In this document: one piece after another, positions 18,177 through 26,584 of the stretch | How the letters are laid out: each line of letters starts with the position of its first letter | Position numbering within the stretch: position 1 is the first letter of the stretch | Source of the DNA: Shimia aestuarii | Lineage (GTDB): Bacteria; Pseudomonadota; Alphaproteobacteria; Rhodobacterales; Rhodobacteraceae | Assembly: GCF_900114635.1 (NCBI RefSeq) | Contig: NZ_FOTQ01000006.1 | Coordinates: 186,001-250,000, forward strand | Direction of reading: 5' to 3' | DNA: 64,000 nt | Made by a program: the position numbers and the translations under genes | The notes under the pieces: generated by a model | The model's input: only the letters and a program-made list of their open reading frames with translations | Told to the model about the DNA's origin: nothing | Databases searched by the model: none

Positions 18177-19744
18177 GCACCAAAACTCCATCGCCCCGTT
18201 CACGCCGCCGTGGCGGCGGGCGGGCCGCCCGCATCGCTGTGCAGAAAGCTACGACTGGCAATGAAGCGGTTCAGGGTGGTTTGGCGGGCGGGCGGTACAA
18301 ACCGCTAAGCCAGCGCGACATGGAAAACATCCACAACGCCGCCTTGACGGTATTGGAAAAAACGGGTGTTTCAGATCATTTTCCCGAGTTGCTTGACTTG
18401 GTGCTTCACAAGGGGGCGGTGCTCAACGCGCATGATCGCCTCTGCTTTCCCCGCGCCCTGATGGAAGACCTTTTGTCGGTCGCGGCAAAAGAGTTCTACG
18501 TTTTTGCCCGCGGAGAGCGCGAAGGCAAGGACGACATGCATTGCACCGGCGAGAGCGTCTATTTCGCCAACTCGGGGACAGCGGTCACGACCTTTGACGC
18601 CGAGACTAGCACCTATCGCCCGTCGGTTCTGCGGGATGTCTATGATTTCACCCGGTTGGTGGATCAGCTGGAAAACATACACATGCTGGGCGACACGGTG
18701 CTGGCCACTGACGTGACCGACGACTTCGCCCATGACATGAACACGATCTACGCGATGCTGGCGGGGAGTCAGAAACCGGCCTGTTTGACCTTTCGGGATC
18801 GCAGCCACATTCCACATGCAATCCGCATGTTCGATCTGGCCTCCGCGGGCGAGGGCAGTTTCATGAAGAAACCGAGCGTGATCTTTGGTGGCTGCCCCAT
18901 GGTGTCACCACTGCGGATCGGGCGTGAAAACATGGAGATCCTGATTGACACGGCCAAGCTGGGCCTGACCGTCGATCTGGCGGTGCCGCCGCAGGCAGGG
19001 GCCACTGCGCCGGCCACGTTGGCCGGGACGCTTGTCCAGACCGTGGCCGAGACATTGGCCTGCGTGGCGATCGTCAATTTAATCATGCCGGGGTGCCCGG
19101 TCTGTTTTGCCGCTTGGCCCTTTATCACCGACCTGCGCAGCGGGTCCTTCACAGGAGGTAGTGGTGAACAGGCTCTGATCGGCGCCGCGGCGATCCAGAT
19201 GGGTAACTTCTACGGCCTTCCAACCTCTGTGGGCGCCGGTATGACCGATGCCAAGGTGCCAGACGCGCAATACGGGCTGGAGAAGGCGCTTACGTTTTCG
19301 CTTGCCGCACATGCGGGGGCCAACCGCTTGTGCGAGTTCGGGGGGATGATTGGCAGCCTCATGGGATGCAGCTTCGAAAGCATGGTCATTGACGACGAAG
19401 CCGGTGGCATGATCCTGCGCACTTTGCGCGGGATCGAGGTTTCGGACGAAACCATGGCGGTGGATGTGATCCACCAATGTGCCATAGATCCCGGCCACTT
19501 TCTGGGCAATCCACATACGCTCACCTACATGAATTCAGAGTTTGTCTATCCGCGACTCATGGACCGGGAACGCACCGATACTTGGGAGAACGAGGGTAAA
19601 ACTGATCTTCTGGAGCGGGCGCGGAACAAGGCGAACACGATCCTGGGGTCTCATTTCCCCAACTATTTTGGTGCAGCCGACGCCCAGGTGCGTGCCGAAT
19701 TTCCGATAATCTTGAGCACCGAGGAGATGGCACGCCGTGGATAA
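18173..19744 (+). CDS. MttB-family (trimethylamine methyltransferase-like) protein, non-pyrrolysine
   Basis: This 523-residue protein belongs to the MttB superfamily, whose members move a methyl group from a quaternary or tertiary amine to a corrinoid protein. Typical stretches are [38 protein letters not shown] and the glycine-rich barrel strands [14 protein letters not shown] and [15 protein letters not shown]. The frame has no internal amber codon, so it is not the pyrrolysine form and resembles the MtgB (glycine betaine) branch. The N-terminus is unusually basic ([12 protein letters not shown]). The start at 18173 overlaps the flavoenzyme stop (ATGA) and has GAGGAAA upstream. No corrinoid protein or reactivase is in the window, so the methyl acceptor is unknown. 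Confidence 0.88.
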   Translation: MSTKTPSPRSRRRGGGRAARIAVQKATTGNEAVQGGLAGGRYKPLSQRDMENIHNAALTVLEKTGVSDHFPELLDLVLHKGAVLNAHDRLCFPRALMEDLLSVAAKEFYVFARGEREGKDDMHCTGESVYFANSGTAVTTFDAETSTYRPSVLRDVYDFTRLVDQLENIHMLGDTVLATDVTDDFAHDMNTIYAMLAGSQKPACLTFRDRSHIPHAIRMFDLASAGEGSFMKKPSVIFGGCPMVSPLRIGRENMEILIDTAKLGLTVDLAVPPQAGATAPATLAGTLVQTVAETLACVAIVNLIMPGCPVCFAAWPFITDLRSGSFTGGSGEQALIGAAAIQMGNFYGLPTSVGAGMTDAKVPDAQYGLEKALTFSLAAHAGANRLCEFGGMIGSLMGCSFESMVIDDEAGGMILRTLRGIEVSDETMAVDVIHQCAIDPGHFLGNPHTLTYMNSEFVYPRLMDRERTDTWENEGKTDLLERARNKANTILGSHFPNYFGAADAQVRAEFPIILSTEEMARRG

Positions 19745-21089
19745 CACCGACGTCAGAAGCTGGGACAACACACATTTCGTACATCCATGGGAAGGCATGT
19801 CCGCTCTGGGGCAGAACGAGCGAACGTTTGTGGAGACGGCCAGGGGAATTCACATCTTCAATGGCAACGGAGATCGATTGATCGATGGTCCGGGGGGCAT
19901 GTGGTGTACCCAGATTGGCTATGGACGTGAGGAAATGGCCGAGGCAATGGCGGAACAGGCGCGCCAGTTGGCGTATTTTTCGCCTTTCAGCAATACCAAC
20001 TCGATTGCCGCCCGGTTTGCCCGCGAACTCGCCCGCAGATCACCGGGTGATCTCAATCATGTGTTTTTTACCACCGGTGGATCGACGGCCGTGGACAGCG
20101 CTCTGCGTTTTGTCCAGTTCCGCAACAACCTGTTGGGGCGGCCCGAAAAAAAAATCGTGATCACGCGGCAGAAAGCGTATCACGGAAGCACTTATCTTGC
20201 AGCCGGTGTCAGCGGAAAGGAGCGTGATCGCCTGTGGTTGGACAAGGCCGACCAATTTGCCCATTTCCTGCCGGATGTGAACCCGCTCTATCGCGGCGAG
20301 GGACAGAGCATCGAGGAGTTTCTTGAAGAAAAGATCGTGGATCTTGAAAACGCGATCCTGACACTTGGGGCGGACCGGGTCGCGGCGTTCATTGCCGAGC
20401 CGATCCTCGCCTCCGGAGGCGTGATCGTGCCGCCAAAAGGGTACCACCGGCGCTGCCTCGAAGTTTGCCGTCGTCATGATGTGCTTTATATCTCTGATGA
20501 GGTTGTAACCGCATTTGGTCGATTGGGGCATTGGTTCGCGTCCGAGGACGTGTTTGGTATTCGGCCGGATATTATCACCTGCGCCAAAGGCTTGACCTCG
20601 GGCTATGCACCGATGGGGGCGACGCTGATTTCCGACCGGTTGATCGCGGATGTTGCAGGGCGCGATGCGACCTTTTCAAATGGCTATACCTATTCGGGAC
20701 ACCCGGTTTGCGCTGCTGCAGGGCTGACCAGCATGGAGATCATCGAGCGCGAGGGTATTCTTGAACACGTCCGCACCGTCGCGCCGGTGTTCCAAGAGCG
20801 GCTTCACGACTTGTCTCGGATCGGCATTGTCACTGACACGCGCGGCATGGGGTTGATGGGATGCGTCCAATGTTCCCTCGACGGCGACAAGCACAGCGCT
20901 CTTAAGGCCGATTATGATATTGGCGCGCGTATCGATGCCGAATGCCAGAAACGCGGGCTTTTGGTGCGTCCTATCGTCAACATGTGTGTGATGTCGCCGC
21001 CACTGATTATCACCGAAGATCAGGTACACCAGATGTTTGATATTCTTGAGGAAGGGATTCGTGCCGCGGAACAGTGTGACGGAGAGTAA
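19737..21089 (+). CDS. Class III (omega) aminotransferase, PLP-dependent
   Basis: This 450-residue aminotransferase has the fold-type I PLP pattern. The substrate entry region is [14 protein letters not shown], the phosphate-binding loop is [13 protein letters not shown], the PLP-contacting aspartate is in [14 protein letters not shown], and the Schiff-base lysine is in [14 protein letters not shown]. It starts with GTG at 19737 inside the last codons of the MttB homologue (8-bp overlap), with GAGGAG 10 bp upstream. It is probably co-transcribed with the TMADH-like and MttB genes. Which amine it transaminates is unclear; family members act on omega-amino acids and diamines with pyruvate or 2-oxoglutarate. 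Confidence 0.88.
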   Translation: MDNTDVRSWDNTHFVHPWEGMSALGQNERTFVETARGIHIFNGNGDRLIDGPGGMWCTQIGYGREEMAEAMAEQARQLAYFSPFSNTNSIAARFARELARRSPGDLNHVFFTTGGSTAVDSALRFVQFRNNLLGRPEKKIVITRQKAYHGSTYLAAGVSGKERDRLWLDKADQFAHFLPDVNPLYRGEGQSIEEFLEEKIVDLENAILTLGADRVAAFIAEPILASGGVIVPPKGYHRRCLEVCRRHDVLYISDEVVTAFGRLGHWFASEDVFGIRPDIITCAKGLTSGYAPMGATLISDRLIADVAGRDATFSNGYTYSGHPVCAAAGLTSMEIIEREGILEHVRTVAPVFQERLHDLSRIGIVTDTRGMGLMGCVQCSLDGDKHSALKADYDIGARIDAECQKRGLLVRPIVNMCVMSPPLIITEDQVHQMFDILEEGIRAAEQCDGE

Positions 21090-21311
21090 GTGGGGAAAGT
21101 GCTTGCCGGGTAGGTTTAGGCCCATGTGCGAAGTGTTTCAGGTCTAACCCTCGAAAACGACATCGCCAGGGCGCAAACGGTCTGGAAAACGCGCCTGGTG
21201 GCTGGCATTATGCGCACATGCTTTAGGCGATGGCGTCGCCACGCTTCCTTGGAACGGAAGCGCGCTTTCTTTCCAGTCCTGAACGCCGGGACCTTCTTAA
21301 CGGAGGTCGAA

Positions 21312-22520
21312 ATGACTGCACGTCCAGAATTCTATCGTTTCCACAATGGCAAAAAAGCCGGTTTGCAATTTGCCGACAGCGAGTACGAAACGCGCGTCGC
21401 GGGATTGCGCGGTATCCTTGCGCAGACCGGCACCGATGCCGCCGTGTTCACGTCCATGCACAACATTTCCTATTACTCGGGCTTCACCTATTGCGCATTC
21501 GGACGCCCCTATGCGCTTGTCGTGACGTCAACGGAATGCGTGACGATTTCGGCGGGGATTGATGCGGGACAGCCCTGGCGGCGATGCTATGGCGACAATA
21601 TTACCTATACAGACTGGCAGCGTGACAACTATTGGCGGGCCATCCTGTCGGTGACAGGTTCTGGCAAGATGATCGGGTACGAGGGCGACCATCTCACTCT
21701 GTTGCAGCAGTGCAAGATGCAGAGCTTCCTGTCGCCTGCCGGAACTGTTGATCTCTATGAGGCGACCATGCGTCAACGCATGCACAAGTCGCCGGCAGAA
21801 ATCGAGATGATCCGCGCCGGCGCCGCGGTTGCCGATGTCGGTGGCTATGCGATCCGGGATGCGGTCAAGGAAGGGGTGCGCGAAATCGACGTGGCCATGG
21901 CGGGCCGGGATGCGATGGAGCTGGAAATCGCCCGGCGGTTTCCGGATGCCGAGTATCGCGATACGTGGGTTTGGTTCCAGTCAGGCATTAACACGGATGG
22001 GGCACACAACCCGGTGACTGGTCGCGTCTTGCAGCGTGGGGATATTCTGTCCCTGAACACGTTTCCGATGATCTCGGGCTATTATACGGCGTTGGAACGC
22101 ACGATGTTCGTTGGCGAGGTCGATGACTCCAGCCTCAAGATCTGGGAAGCCAATATCGGCGCGCATGAATTGGGGATTTCGCTTCTGAAACCGGGCGCGT
22201 CCTGCGCTGAGGTGACAGATAAGATTAATGCGTTTTTTGCAGAACGTAACCTTCTGCAATACCGCACTTTTGGCTATGGTCACTCCTTTGGTGTGCTCTC
22301 GCATTATTATGGTCGCGAGGCTGGGCTGGAGCTACGTGAGGATATTGATACGGTGCTGGAACCGGGCATGGTCATTTCCATGGAGCCGATGTTGACAATC
22401 GCCGATGGGCAGCCCGGCGCGGGTGGATACCGGGAGCACGACATTCTGGTGATTACGGAAGACGGCAACGAGAACATCACGGGTTATCCCTACGGCCCTG
22501 AGTTCAACGTGGTGGGCTAA
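21312..22520 (+). CDS. Creatinase (creatine amidinohydrolase)
   Basis: This 402-residue enzyme hydrolyses creatine to sarcosine and urea. It matches the remembered Pseudomonas creatinase over long blocks: FGRPYALVVT, GQPWRR, YTDWQRDNY, WFQSGINTDGAHNPVT, FPMISGYYTALERT, FGYGHSFG.LSHYYGREAG and EPGMVISMEPM. The catalytic histidine falls exactly at residue 232, as in Pseudomonas putida, and the length (402 against 403) agrees. Its pita-bread fold is shared with prolidases, but it lacks their metal ligands. The ATG at 21312 has a CGGAGG site; a longer upstream frame shows no similarity. A 222-bp gap separates it from the aminotransferase, so it may have an additional promoter. Sarcosine would then need a demethylase. 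Confidence 0.92.
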   Translation: MTARPEFYRFHNGKKAGLQFADSEYETRVAGLRGILAQTGTDAAVFTSMHNISYYSGFTYCAFGRPYALVVTSTECVTISAGIDAGQPWRRCYGDNITYTDWQRDNYWRAILSVTGSGKMIGYEGDHLTLLQQCKMQSFLSPAGTVDLYEATMRQRMHKSPAEIEMIRAGAAVADVGGYAIRDAVKEGVREIDVAMAGRDAMELEIARRFPDAEYRDTWVWFQSGINTDGAHNPVTGRVLQRGDILSLNTFPMISGYYTALERTMFVGEVDDSSLKIWEANIGAHELGISLLKPGASCAEVTDKINAFFAERNLLQYRTFGYGHSFGVLSHYYGREAGLELREDIDTVLEPGMVISMEPMLTIADGQPGAGGYREHDILVITEDGNENITGYPYGPEFNVVG

Positions 22521-22563
22521 AGACCACCTTTTTGGCTCGTGGTGCTTTTAAGTTAATCGAGAA

Positions 22564-22589
22564 TGGTCCCGCCAAATTTGGTGGGACCA
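22564..22589 (+). terminator. Hairpin after creatinase, possible terminator
   Basis: TGGTCCCGCC-AAATTT-GGTGGGACCA forms a 10-bp stem with one G-T pair, 44 bp after the creatinase stop. No T-run follows, so it may instead act in factor-dependent termination or RNA stability. Confidence 0.4.
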
Positions 22590-23070
22590 CTATTCGGGTT
22601 TGGATGTCACGGGCAGGTTTGAAAACGTCCGAACGCGGTACTGAAACTGCGGGCTTGTAACTGTTTGTTCGATCAAAGAGCACGTGCGAAGATTTGCGAT
22701 ACGGGTTGCTTCCTGTCCGGAAGCGAAAGTGTCGAATGACCGGATGGCGTAGTGGTTGAGCCAGAGACAACCGAAGCAAAAAGGCGCACGGCGCGAGCGC
22801 ATGCTACTCGAAGGGCAGTCACATTTGGACGAGGTTCTCTGGTACGCAGGTCATTTGGCAGCGGGCATATGAAAGTGCGGAACAGTGCGACTCATTAGCT
22901 TGCGGCCTCGGTTCAACGCCCCGTGTCACCTTGCGATTTCTCCAACCCCGACGGGAACAGGTGGCAGGTGGTCGCGGCGGGACATTATTTCAGCTCGGTT
23001 AACATGCGAAGAACTGAATCTGGTCAATTTGTCCAGAAGCGCACATTGTTGGCTTTTAGTCGTTTTTTCC

Positions 23071-23114
23071 CATCGAGGACTGTGGTTCGATGCGCGATAA
23101 CGGCCAGCAGGCCG
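23071..23114 (+). promoter_or_regulatory. Two adjacent leader hairpins upstream of tupB
   Basis: CATCGA (23071-23076) pairs with TCGATG (23087-23092) around a 10-base loop, and CGGCC-AGCA-GGCCG forms a second stem at 23101-23114. The GGAGGGG ribosome site of the permease starts 8 bp later. They could influence translation of the tungstate importer, but no known riboswitch consensus is evident. Confidence 0.3.
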
Positions 23115-23139
23115 ATACCTTGGAGGGGTCAGCGGAAAT

Positions 23140-23844
23140 ATGTCCGATCTTTGGGATGGCTTGTCGCAGGCCTGGATACTCCTTTGGACCCTCGATGCCG
23201 ACCTGGTGGAGATCACCGCACGGTCGCTGCAGGTGACATTGACTGCGTTGGCTATCGCATCGGCTATTGCCCTGCCGCTTGGCGCGTTTCTCGCAGTGCG
23301 CAGGTTCCGGATGCGGCGGTTGACCATCGCGGTGTTGAATGCGTTGATGGGGTTGCCGCCGGTCGTGGTGGGGCTTGTCGTCTACGTTTTGCTGAGCCGC
23401 GCGGGCCCCTTTGGCGTTCTTGGGCTCTTGTTCACGCCGACGGCTATGATCATAGCGCAAGTCATCATTATCGTACCATTGATCGCTTCGATCGCTCACC
23501 AGGCTCTGCGCGAATTGTGGTCGGATTACCATGATCTGCTGATTTCATTAAATACCAGCCACGTACAACGGATGTCAGCACTGTTATGGGACGGGCGTAG
23601 AGCGCTTTTGACGGCGTCGCTTGCCGGATTTGGTCGGGCCATCGGTGAAGTTGGAGCCATCATGATTGTTGGGGGCAACATAGACCATCACACGCGGGTG
23701 CTCACGACAGCGATCGCGCTCGAGACAGGCAAAGGAGACTTCGCGTTGGCGCTGGCGCTTGGGTTCATCTTGATCGGTCTTGCAATAGCCGTGAACCTTG
23801 CGATCCATTGGTTGACGAGGACGGAACAGGAGGGGCGCTGGTGA
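23140..23844 (+). CDS. tupB: Tungstate ABC transporter permease TupB
   Basis: This 234-residue inner-membrane permease has five or so hydrophobic segments beginning with LQVTLTALAIASAIALPLG. The permease-ATPase coupling loop is in the WDGRRALLTASLAGFGRAIG region. GEVGAIMIVGGNIDHHTRV is a signature of TupB/WtpB-type oxyanion permeases. The ATG at 23140 has a GGAGGGG site. It forms a tight operon with the ATPase (4-bp overlap) and binding protein (4-bp overlap). Its position beside the formate dehydrogenase locus suggests that it supplies tungsten to that enzyme. Confidence 0.9.
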   Translation: MSDLWDGLSQAWILLWTLDADLVEITARSLQVTLTALAIASAIALPLGAFLAVRRFRMRRLTIAVLNALMGLPPVVVGLVVYVLLSRAGPFGVLGLLFTPTAMIIAQVIIIVPLIASIAHQALRELWSDYHDLLISLNTSHVQRMSALLWDGRRALLTASLAGFGRAIGEVGAIMIVGGNIDHHTRVLTTAIALETGKGDFALALALGFILIGLAIAVNLAIHWLTRTEQEGRW

Positions 23845-24554
23845 GTGACATGTTTCCCCTGATCGTCGAAGGCGCGCTGACACGGCGGCGTGGCAAGGTA
23901 CTGGTCGGTCCAGTCGACTTGCGGCTTGAAGCCGGAGGCGTGACAATAGTCATCGGCCCTAATGGAGCAGGCAAGACGTCGCTTCTGCGGATGCTTCATG
24001 GTATTGCGCGTTTGAACGCGGGACGCATCGAATGGGCCTGTGGGCAGGAGCGAGCACGCGAGAAACAGGCGTTTGTATTCCAGACGCCAGTAATGCTACG
24101 CCGGTCTGTGCGTGACAATCTGGCCTATCCGCTGCGCCTTGGCGGGGTAACGCGACGCGAAGCGCGCGCGCAGGCTGATGCTATGGCTGAGAAAGTCGGG
24201 CTTGGCGATGCACTTGGACGACCGGCCACTGTTTTATCAGGTGGTGAGCGTCAGAAGCTAGCGCTGGGGCGGGCGCTAATACGGTCGCCGCAGGTGCTGT
24301 TTCTGGATGAGCCCTGCGCCTCCTTGGATGGACGGGCAATGCGCGAAGTCGAAGAGATTCTGAAGACTGCTGTGCAGGATGGCGTCCGCCTGATCATGTC
24401 GACGCACAACATGGGACAAGCCCGGCGATTGGCGAGTGAGGTTCTTTTTCTTTTAGGGGGAAAGATCCATGAGCGGGGCAGTACAGTGGAGTTCTTTGAT
24501 GCACCGAAAACGGCGCAAGCGCGCGCTTTCCTGAACGGAGATATTGTAGAATGA
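23841..24554 (+). CDS. tupC: Tungstate ABC transporter ATP-binding protein TupC
   Basis: This 237-residue ATPase has Walker A GPNGAGKTS (about residues 38-46), the Q-loop in AFVFQTPVMLRRSV, signature LSGGERQKLALGRAL, Walker B VLFLDEPCASLD and the switch His in STHNMGQARRL. It is small, with no TOBE or molybdate-binding extension, as expected for TupC and unlike ModC. I set the start at the GTG at 23841, which overlaps the permease stop and follows AGGAGGGG. Confidence 0.88.
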   Translation: MSDMFPLIVEGALTRRRGKVLVGPVDLRLEAGGVTIVIGPNGAGKTSLLRMLHGIARLNAGRIEWACGQERAREKQAFVFQTPVMLRRSVRDNLAYPLRLGGVTRREARAQADAMAEKVGLGDALGRPATVLSGGERQKLALGRALIRSPQVLFLDEPCASLDGRAMREVEEILKTAVQDGVRLIMSTHNMGQARRLASEVLFLLGGKIHERGSTVEFFDAPKTAQARAFLNGDIVE

Positions 24555-25351
24555 AGACCTTTTTTGTTGCCGTTGCCGCGGTCGCAGCGATGTCCGCGGT
24601 GGCGTGGGCGGAGGACATGAAAATGGCAGTCACGACGTCGTTTCACAACTCGGGACTGTCCGACATCCTGCTGCCTGCAATCCAGGAGGATCTGGGGCTC
24701 GAGGTACAGCTTCTTGTTGTTGGAACCGGCCAGGCGCTTCGTTTGGGGGAAGCCGGGGACGTCGACGCAATCCTTGTACATTCAAAGAAAGCGGAAGAAC
24801 GGTTCCTTGCCGCGGGGCACGGCACGCACCGTCTCGAAATCATGTATAACGATTTTGTCTTTATCGGGCCCAAGGCGGATACGGCCTCCGTTGCGGATTC
24901 TGCGAATGCGGCTCAGGCACTACAGCAGATCGCCAGCACTGAATCCGTGTTTGTTAGTCGCGGTGATGACAGTGGGACCCACAAGAAAGAGCTTAGCCTT
25001 TGGGCGAGCGCGGGTCTGGATCCACAGAGCTTAGGCGATTGGTATCGCGCTGTGGGTGCAGGCATGGGAGCTGCGTTGAATACCGCGTCGGGCATGGATG
25101 CTTACATCATTTCTGACAGGGCAAGCTGGTTGAATTTTGGCAACAAAGGGGAGTTGGCATTGCTTTACTCAGGTGACCCCGTGCTGTTCAATCAATATGC
25201 CTATATCCCTGTGAATCCCGACAAACACAGGCATGTGAAAAACGATCTGGCGATGAAGCTTGAGAATTGGTTGGTGTCGGATCGGGCGAAAGACCTGATC
25301 AACACCTATAAGATCAATGGTGAAACGCTTTTTGTGTTCAACGCCAAGTGA
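24551..25351 (+). CDS. tupA: Tungstate-binding periplasmic protein TupA
   Basis: This 266-residue binding protein has a signal peptide (MKTFFVAVAAVAAMSAVAWA). The mature N-terminus has the oxyanion-binding pattern TTSFHNSGLSDILLPAIQE, followed by VGTGQALRLGEAGDVDAIL and the SRGDDSGTHKKEL segment, all typical of TupA. It overlaps the ATPase by 4 bp. TupA proteins bind tungstate with very high selectivity over molybdate. The gene ends just before a strong bidirectional hairpin. A shortened relative of this domain occurs in the cytochrome fusion at 27901-28656. Confidence 0.92.
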   Translation: MKTFFVAVAAVAAMSAVAWAEDMKMAVTTSFHNSGLSDILLPAIQEDLGLEVQLLVVGTGQALRLGEAGDVDAILVHSKKAEERFLAAGHGTHRLEIMYNDFVFIGPKADTASVADSANAAQALQQIASTESVFVSRGDDSGTHKKELSLWASAGLDPQSLGDWYRAVGAGMGAALNTASGMDAYIISDRASWLNFGNKGELALLYSGDPVLFNQYAYIPVNPDKHRHVKNDLAMKLENWLVSDRAKDLINTYKINGETLFVFNAK

Positions 25352-25370
25352 TCGCACCCACACCGAAAAA

Positions 25371-25399
25371 TTAGGCCCGGGGAGCCTCCCTGGGCCTAA
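25371..25399. terminator. Bidirectional terminator between tupA and the minus-strand operon
   Basis: TTAGGCCC (25371-25378) pairs with GGGCCTAA (25392-25399), extended by a partly paired GGGG...CTCCC core. A five-A run at 25366-25370 gives a U-tract for minus-strand transcripts, so it should terminate the operon ending at 25401 and probably also tup transcripts. Confidence 0.75.
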
Positions 25400-25400
25400 C

Positions 25401-25880
25401 TTAGTCGTCCAGAGTTCCGTGTATCGCAAACTGTTCCAGACCGGCGTCTTGCGTTTCGATCACACGATAGGACTCGCGCACGCCTCCAGGTGTCAGGTTG
25501 CGCGCGACAGTGAGGAGTGTGTTGGCGTCGTGTTCGTCGCACAGGTCAAGCATATGCCGTAGCTCTTCGGCGGCCACCGGACGGGCAGAGACGACATCCG
25601 GCGCACCGTAGTAGGTTACAAAATGCTGCGCCAGCATGTCGGTCAAGCGTTCGATTTCCGCAGCCTGGATCGGGGTGACGGCAACAAATGTTACCCGCCC
25701 GGATGTCTCGAGACCAAACCAGCCGTTTGAAAACGCCTGACGTGCCTTACCGACAAGGTCAGCTTCGGACCAGTTCGAGAATTCGAACCCACCAGAGATG
25801 CACCACTCGCCCGTGCGGGCCGCGTTGGAATAGACGCGTGTATCGCTTTCGTCAAAATGAATGGCGCGGGCCAGTTGCAT
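25401..25880 (-). CDS. Uncharacterised protein, DUF6505-like
   Basis: This 159-residue soluble protein has no signal peptide or membrane segment. I associate it by recall with DUF6505, a family found beside alphaproteobacterial formate dehydrogenases; no function is established that I know. Visible traits are a start MQLARAIHFDESDTRVY, a central AAEIERLTDMLAQHF helix and several Asp/Glu-rich stretches. The ATG at 25880 shares its A with the upstream stop (TGATG), so translation is probably coupled to the ligase-like gene. It is the last gene of a four-gene operon and ends at a strong terminator. A role in formate dehydrogenase assembly is inferred from location only. Confidence 0.7.
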   Translation of the reverse strand: MQLARAIHFDESDTRVYSNAARTGEWCISGGFEFSNWSEADLVGKARQAFSNGWFGLETSGRVTFVAVTPIQAAEIERLTDMLAQHFVTYYGAPDVVSARPVAAEELRHMLDLCDEHDANTLLTVARNLTPGGVRESYRVIETQDAGLEQFAIHGTLDD

Positions 25881-26584
25881 CAAAGGTCCTCCAGTAGCGT
25901 ATTCAATGGGAATAGGTGGGTGGTGTTTTCGTCGCGCAAGAGCATCCCGAATTGCTCATCGACCCCGACGAAAACTCCGACGACGTCGCCTTGTGCGGTT
26001 TCCTCGCCTAGGCCGTGGGCCAACCCACGCCATTCTGCATGCAGAGGTTTTGTTCCTTCCTCTTCCCACCGGTTTACCCAGTTCAGAGTATGCCGTGCCC
26101 AACTTTCAATCAGAAGTGGTGCTTCGACATCGGCGCAGCCCTCTGCGTAGAGTGCTGTTTGATCAGGAGTATTTCCCATGTCTGCGGACGCGGGCCAGAG
26201 CGGCAGCTCGAATCCAACGACCAGCCAATCCGGTATTTCTGTCGGGGTAGACGTGCTTGCCGCCGCGCGCATACGGCCACACGATGCGCCGTTTACGCGC
26301 AGCCCACCGCCCCATTCCAGATGTACCGCCACTTCTGGTGGCGCAAGCGCTCCAAGTGCATTTTGAAAGCCTACGGCGCAGACCGGCAGCATGGTCATGG
26401 CATCGGCCAAGGGCACTTCGGGGGCAAACACAAGCGCGGCTAGTAACGTGTCAGGGGCCAGATTGTAGACGATCAGCCCCGAGTCACAGCCTGCTGCGGC
26501 CTTCATACAAGCTGTGAGGAAGGGATCCTCGTCTCCGGTCACCTGATGCCCGGACATAAGCGGAGGAAACATCACGCGGTTCAT
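25880..26584 (-). CDS. Degenerate biotin/lipoate protein ligase-like protein (DUF4444 type)
   Basis: This 234-residue protein has the layout of a BirA/LplA-type ligase: an alpha/beta catalytic-like domain (about residues 20-180) and a small C-terminal beta domain (GDVVGVFVGVDEQFGML). The motif that in BirA reads WPND...NDRKLAG appears here as EWGGGLRVNGASCGRM, without the Asn-Asp pair and without the catalytic lysine. It is therefore unlikely to make biotinyl- or lipoyl-AMP in the usual way. The start at 26584 overlaps the Mrp stop (ATGA). Its constant company with formate dehydrogenase genes suggests a role in maturation, but this is inference. Confidence 0.72.
   Translation of the reverse strand: MNRVMFPPLMSGHQVTGDEDPFLTACMKAAAGCDSGLIVYNLAPDTLLAALVFAPEVPLADAMTMLPVCAVGFQNALGALAPPEVAVHLEWGGGLRVNGASCGRMRAAASTSTPTEIPDWLVVGFELPLWPASADMGNTPDQTALYAEGCADVEAPLLIESWARHTLNWVNRWEEEGTKPLHAEWRGLAHGLGEETAQGDVVGVFVGVDEQFGMLLRDENTTHLFPLNTLLEDL

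Larger units (their letters stand above)
22521..23139. other. Non-coding interval between creatinase and the tungstate transporter
   Basis: These 619 bases hold no recognisable gene. They contain a hairpin at 22564-22589 near the creatinase end, a middle part (22590-23070) in which I see only short frames on both strands with no familiar protein, and two hairpins at 23071-23114 before the transporter start. A short frame ending near 22863 (start LSQRQPKQKGARRERM) resembles nothing I know. No canonical molybdenum/tungsten cofactor riboswitch was recognised. Confidence 0.6.

Noticed and set aside
18173-19744. Pyrrolysine-containing trimethylamine methyltransferase
   Set aside because: The frame has no internal TAG codon and ends with TAA, so it belongs to the non-pyrrolysine MttB branch.
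21312-22520. Xaa-Pro aminopeptidase (M24) annotation for the pita-bread protein
   Set aside because: Blocks such as WFQSGINTDGAHNPVT with His232 and the 402-residue length match creatinase specifically, and M24 metal ligands are not in place.
22590-23070. Moco/tungsten-cofactor riboswitch or a decayed insertion sequence upstream of tupB
   Set aside because: I could not match the riboswitch consensus or see terminal repeats and transposase motifs; only the two short hairpins next to the gene are definite.
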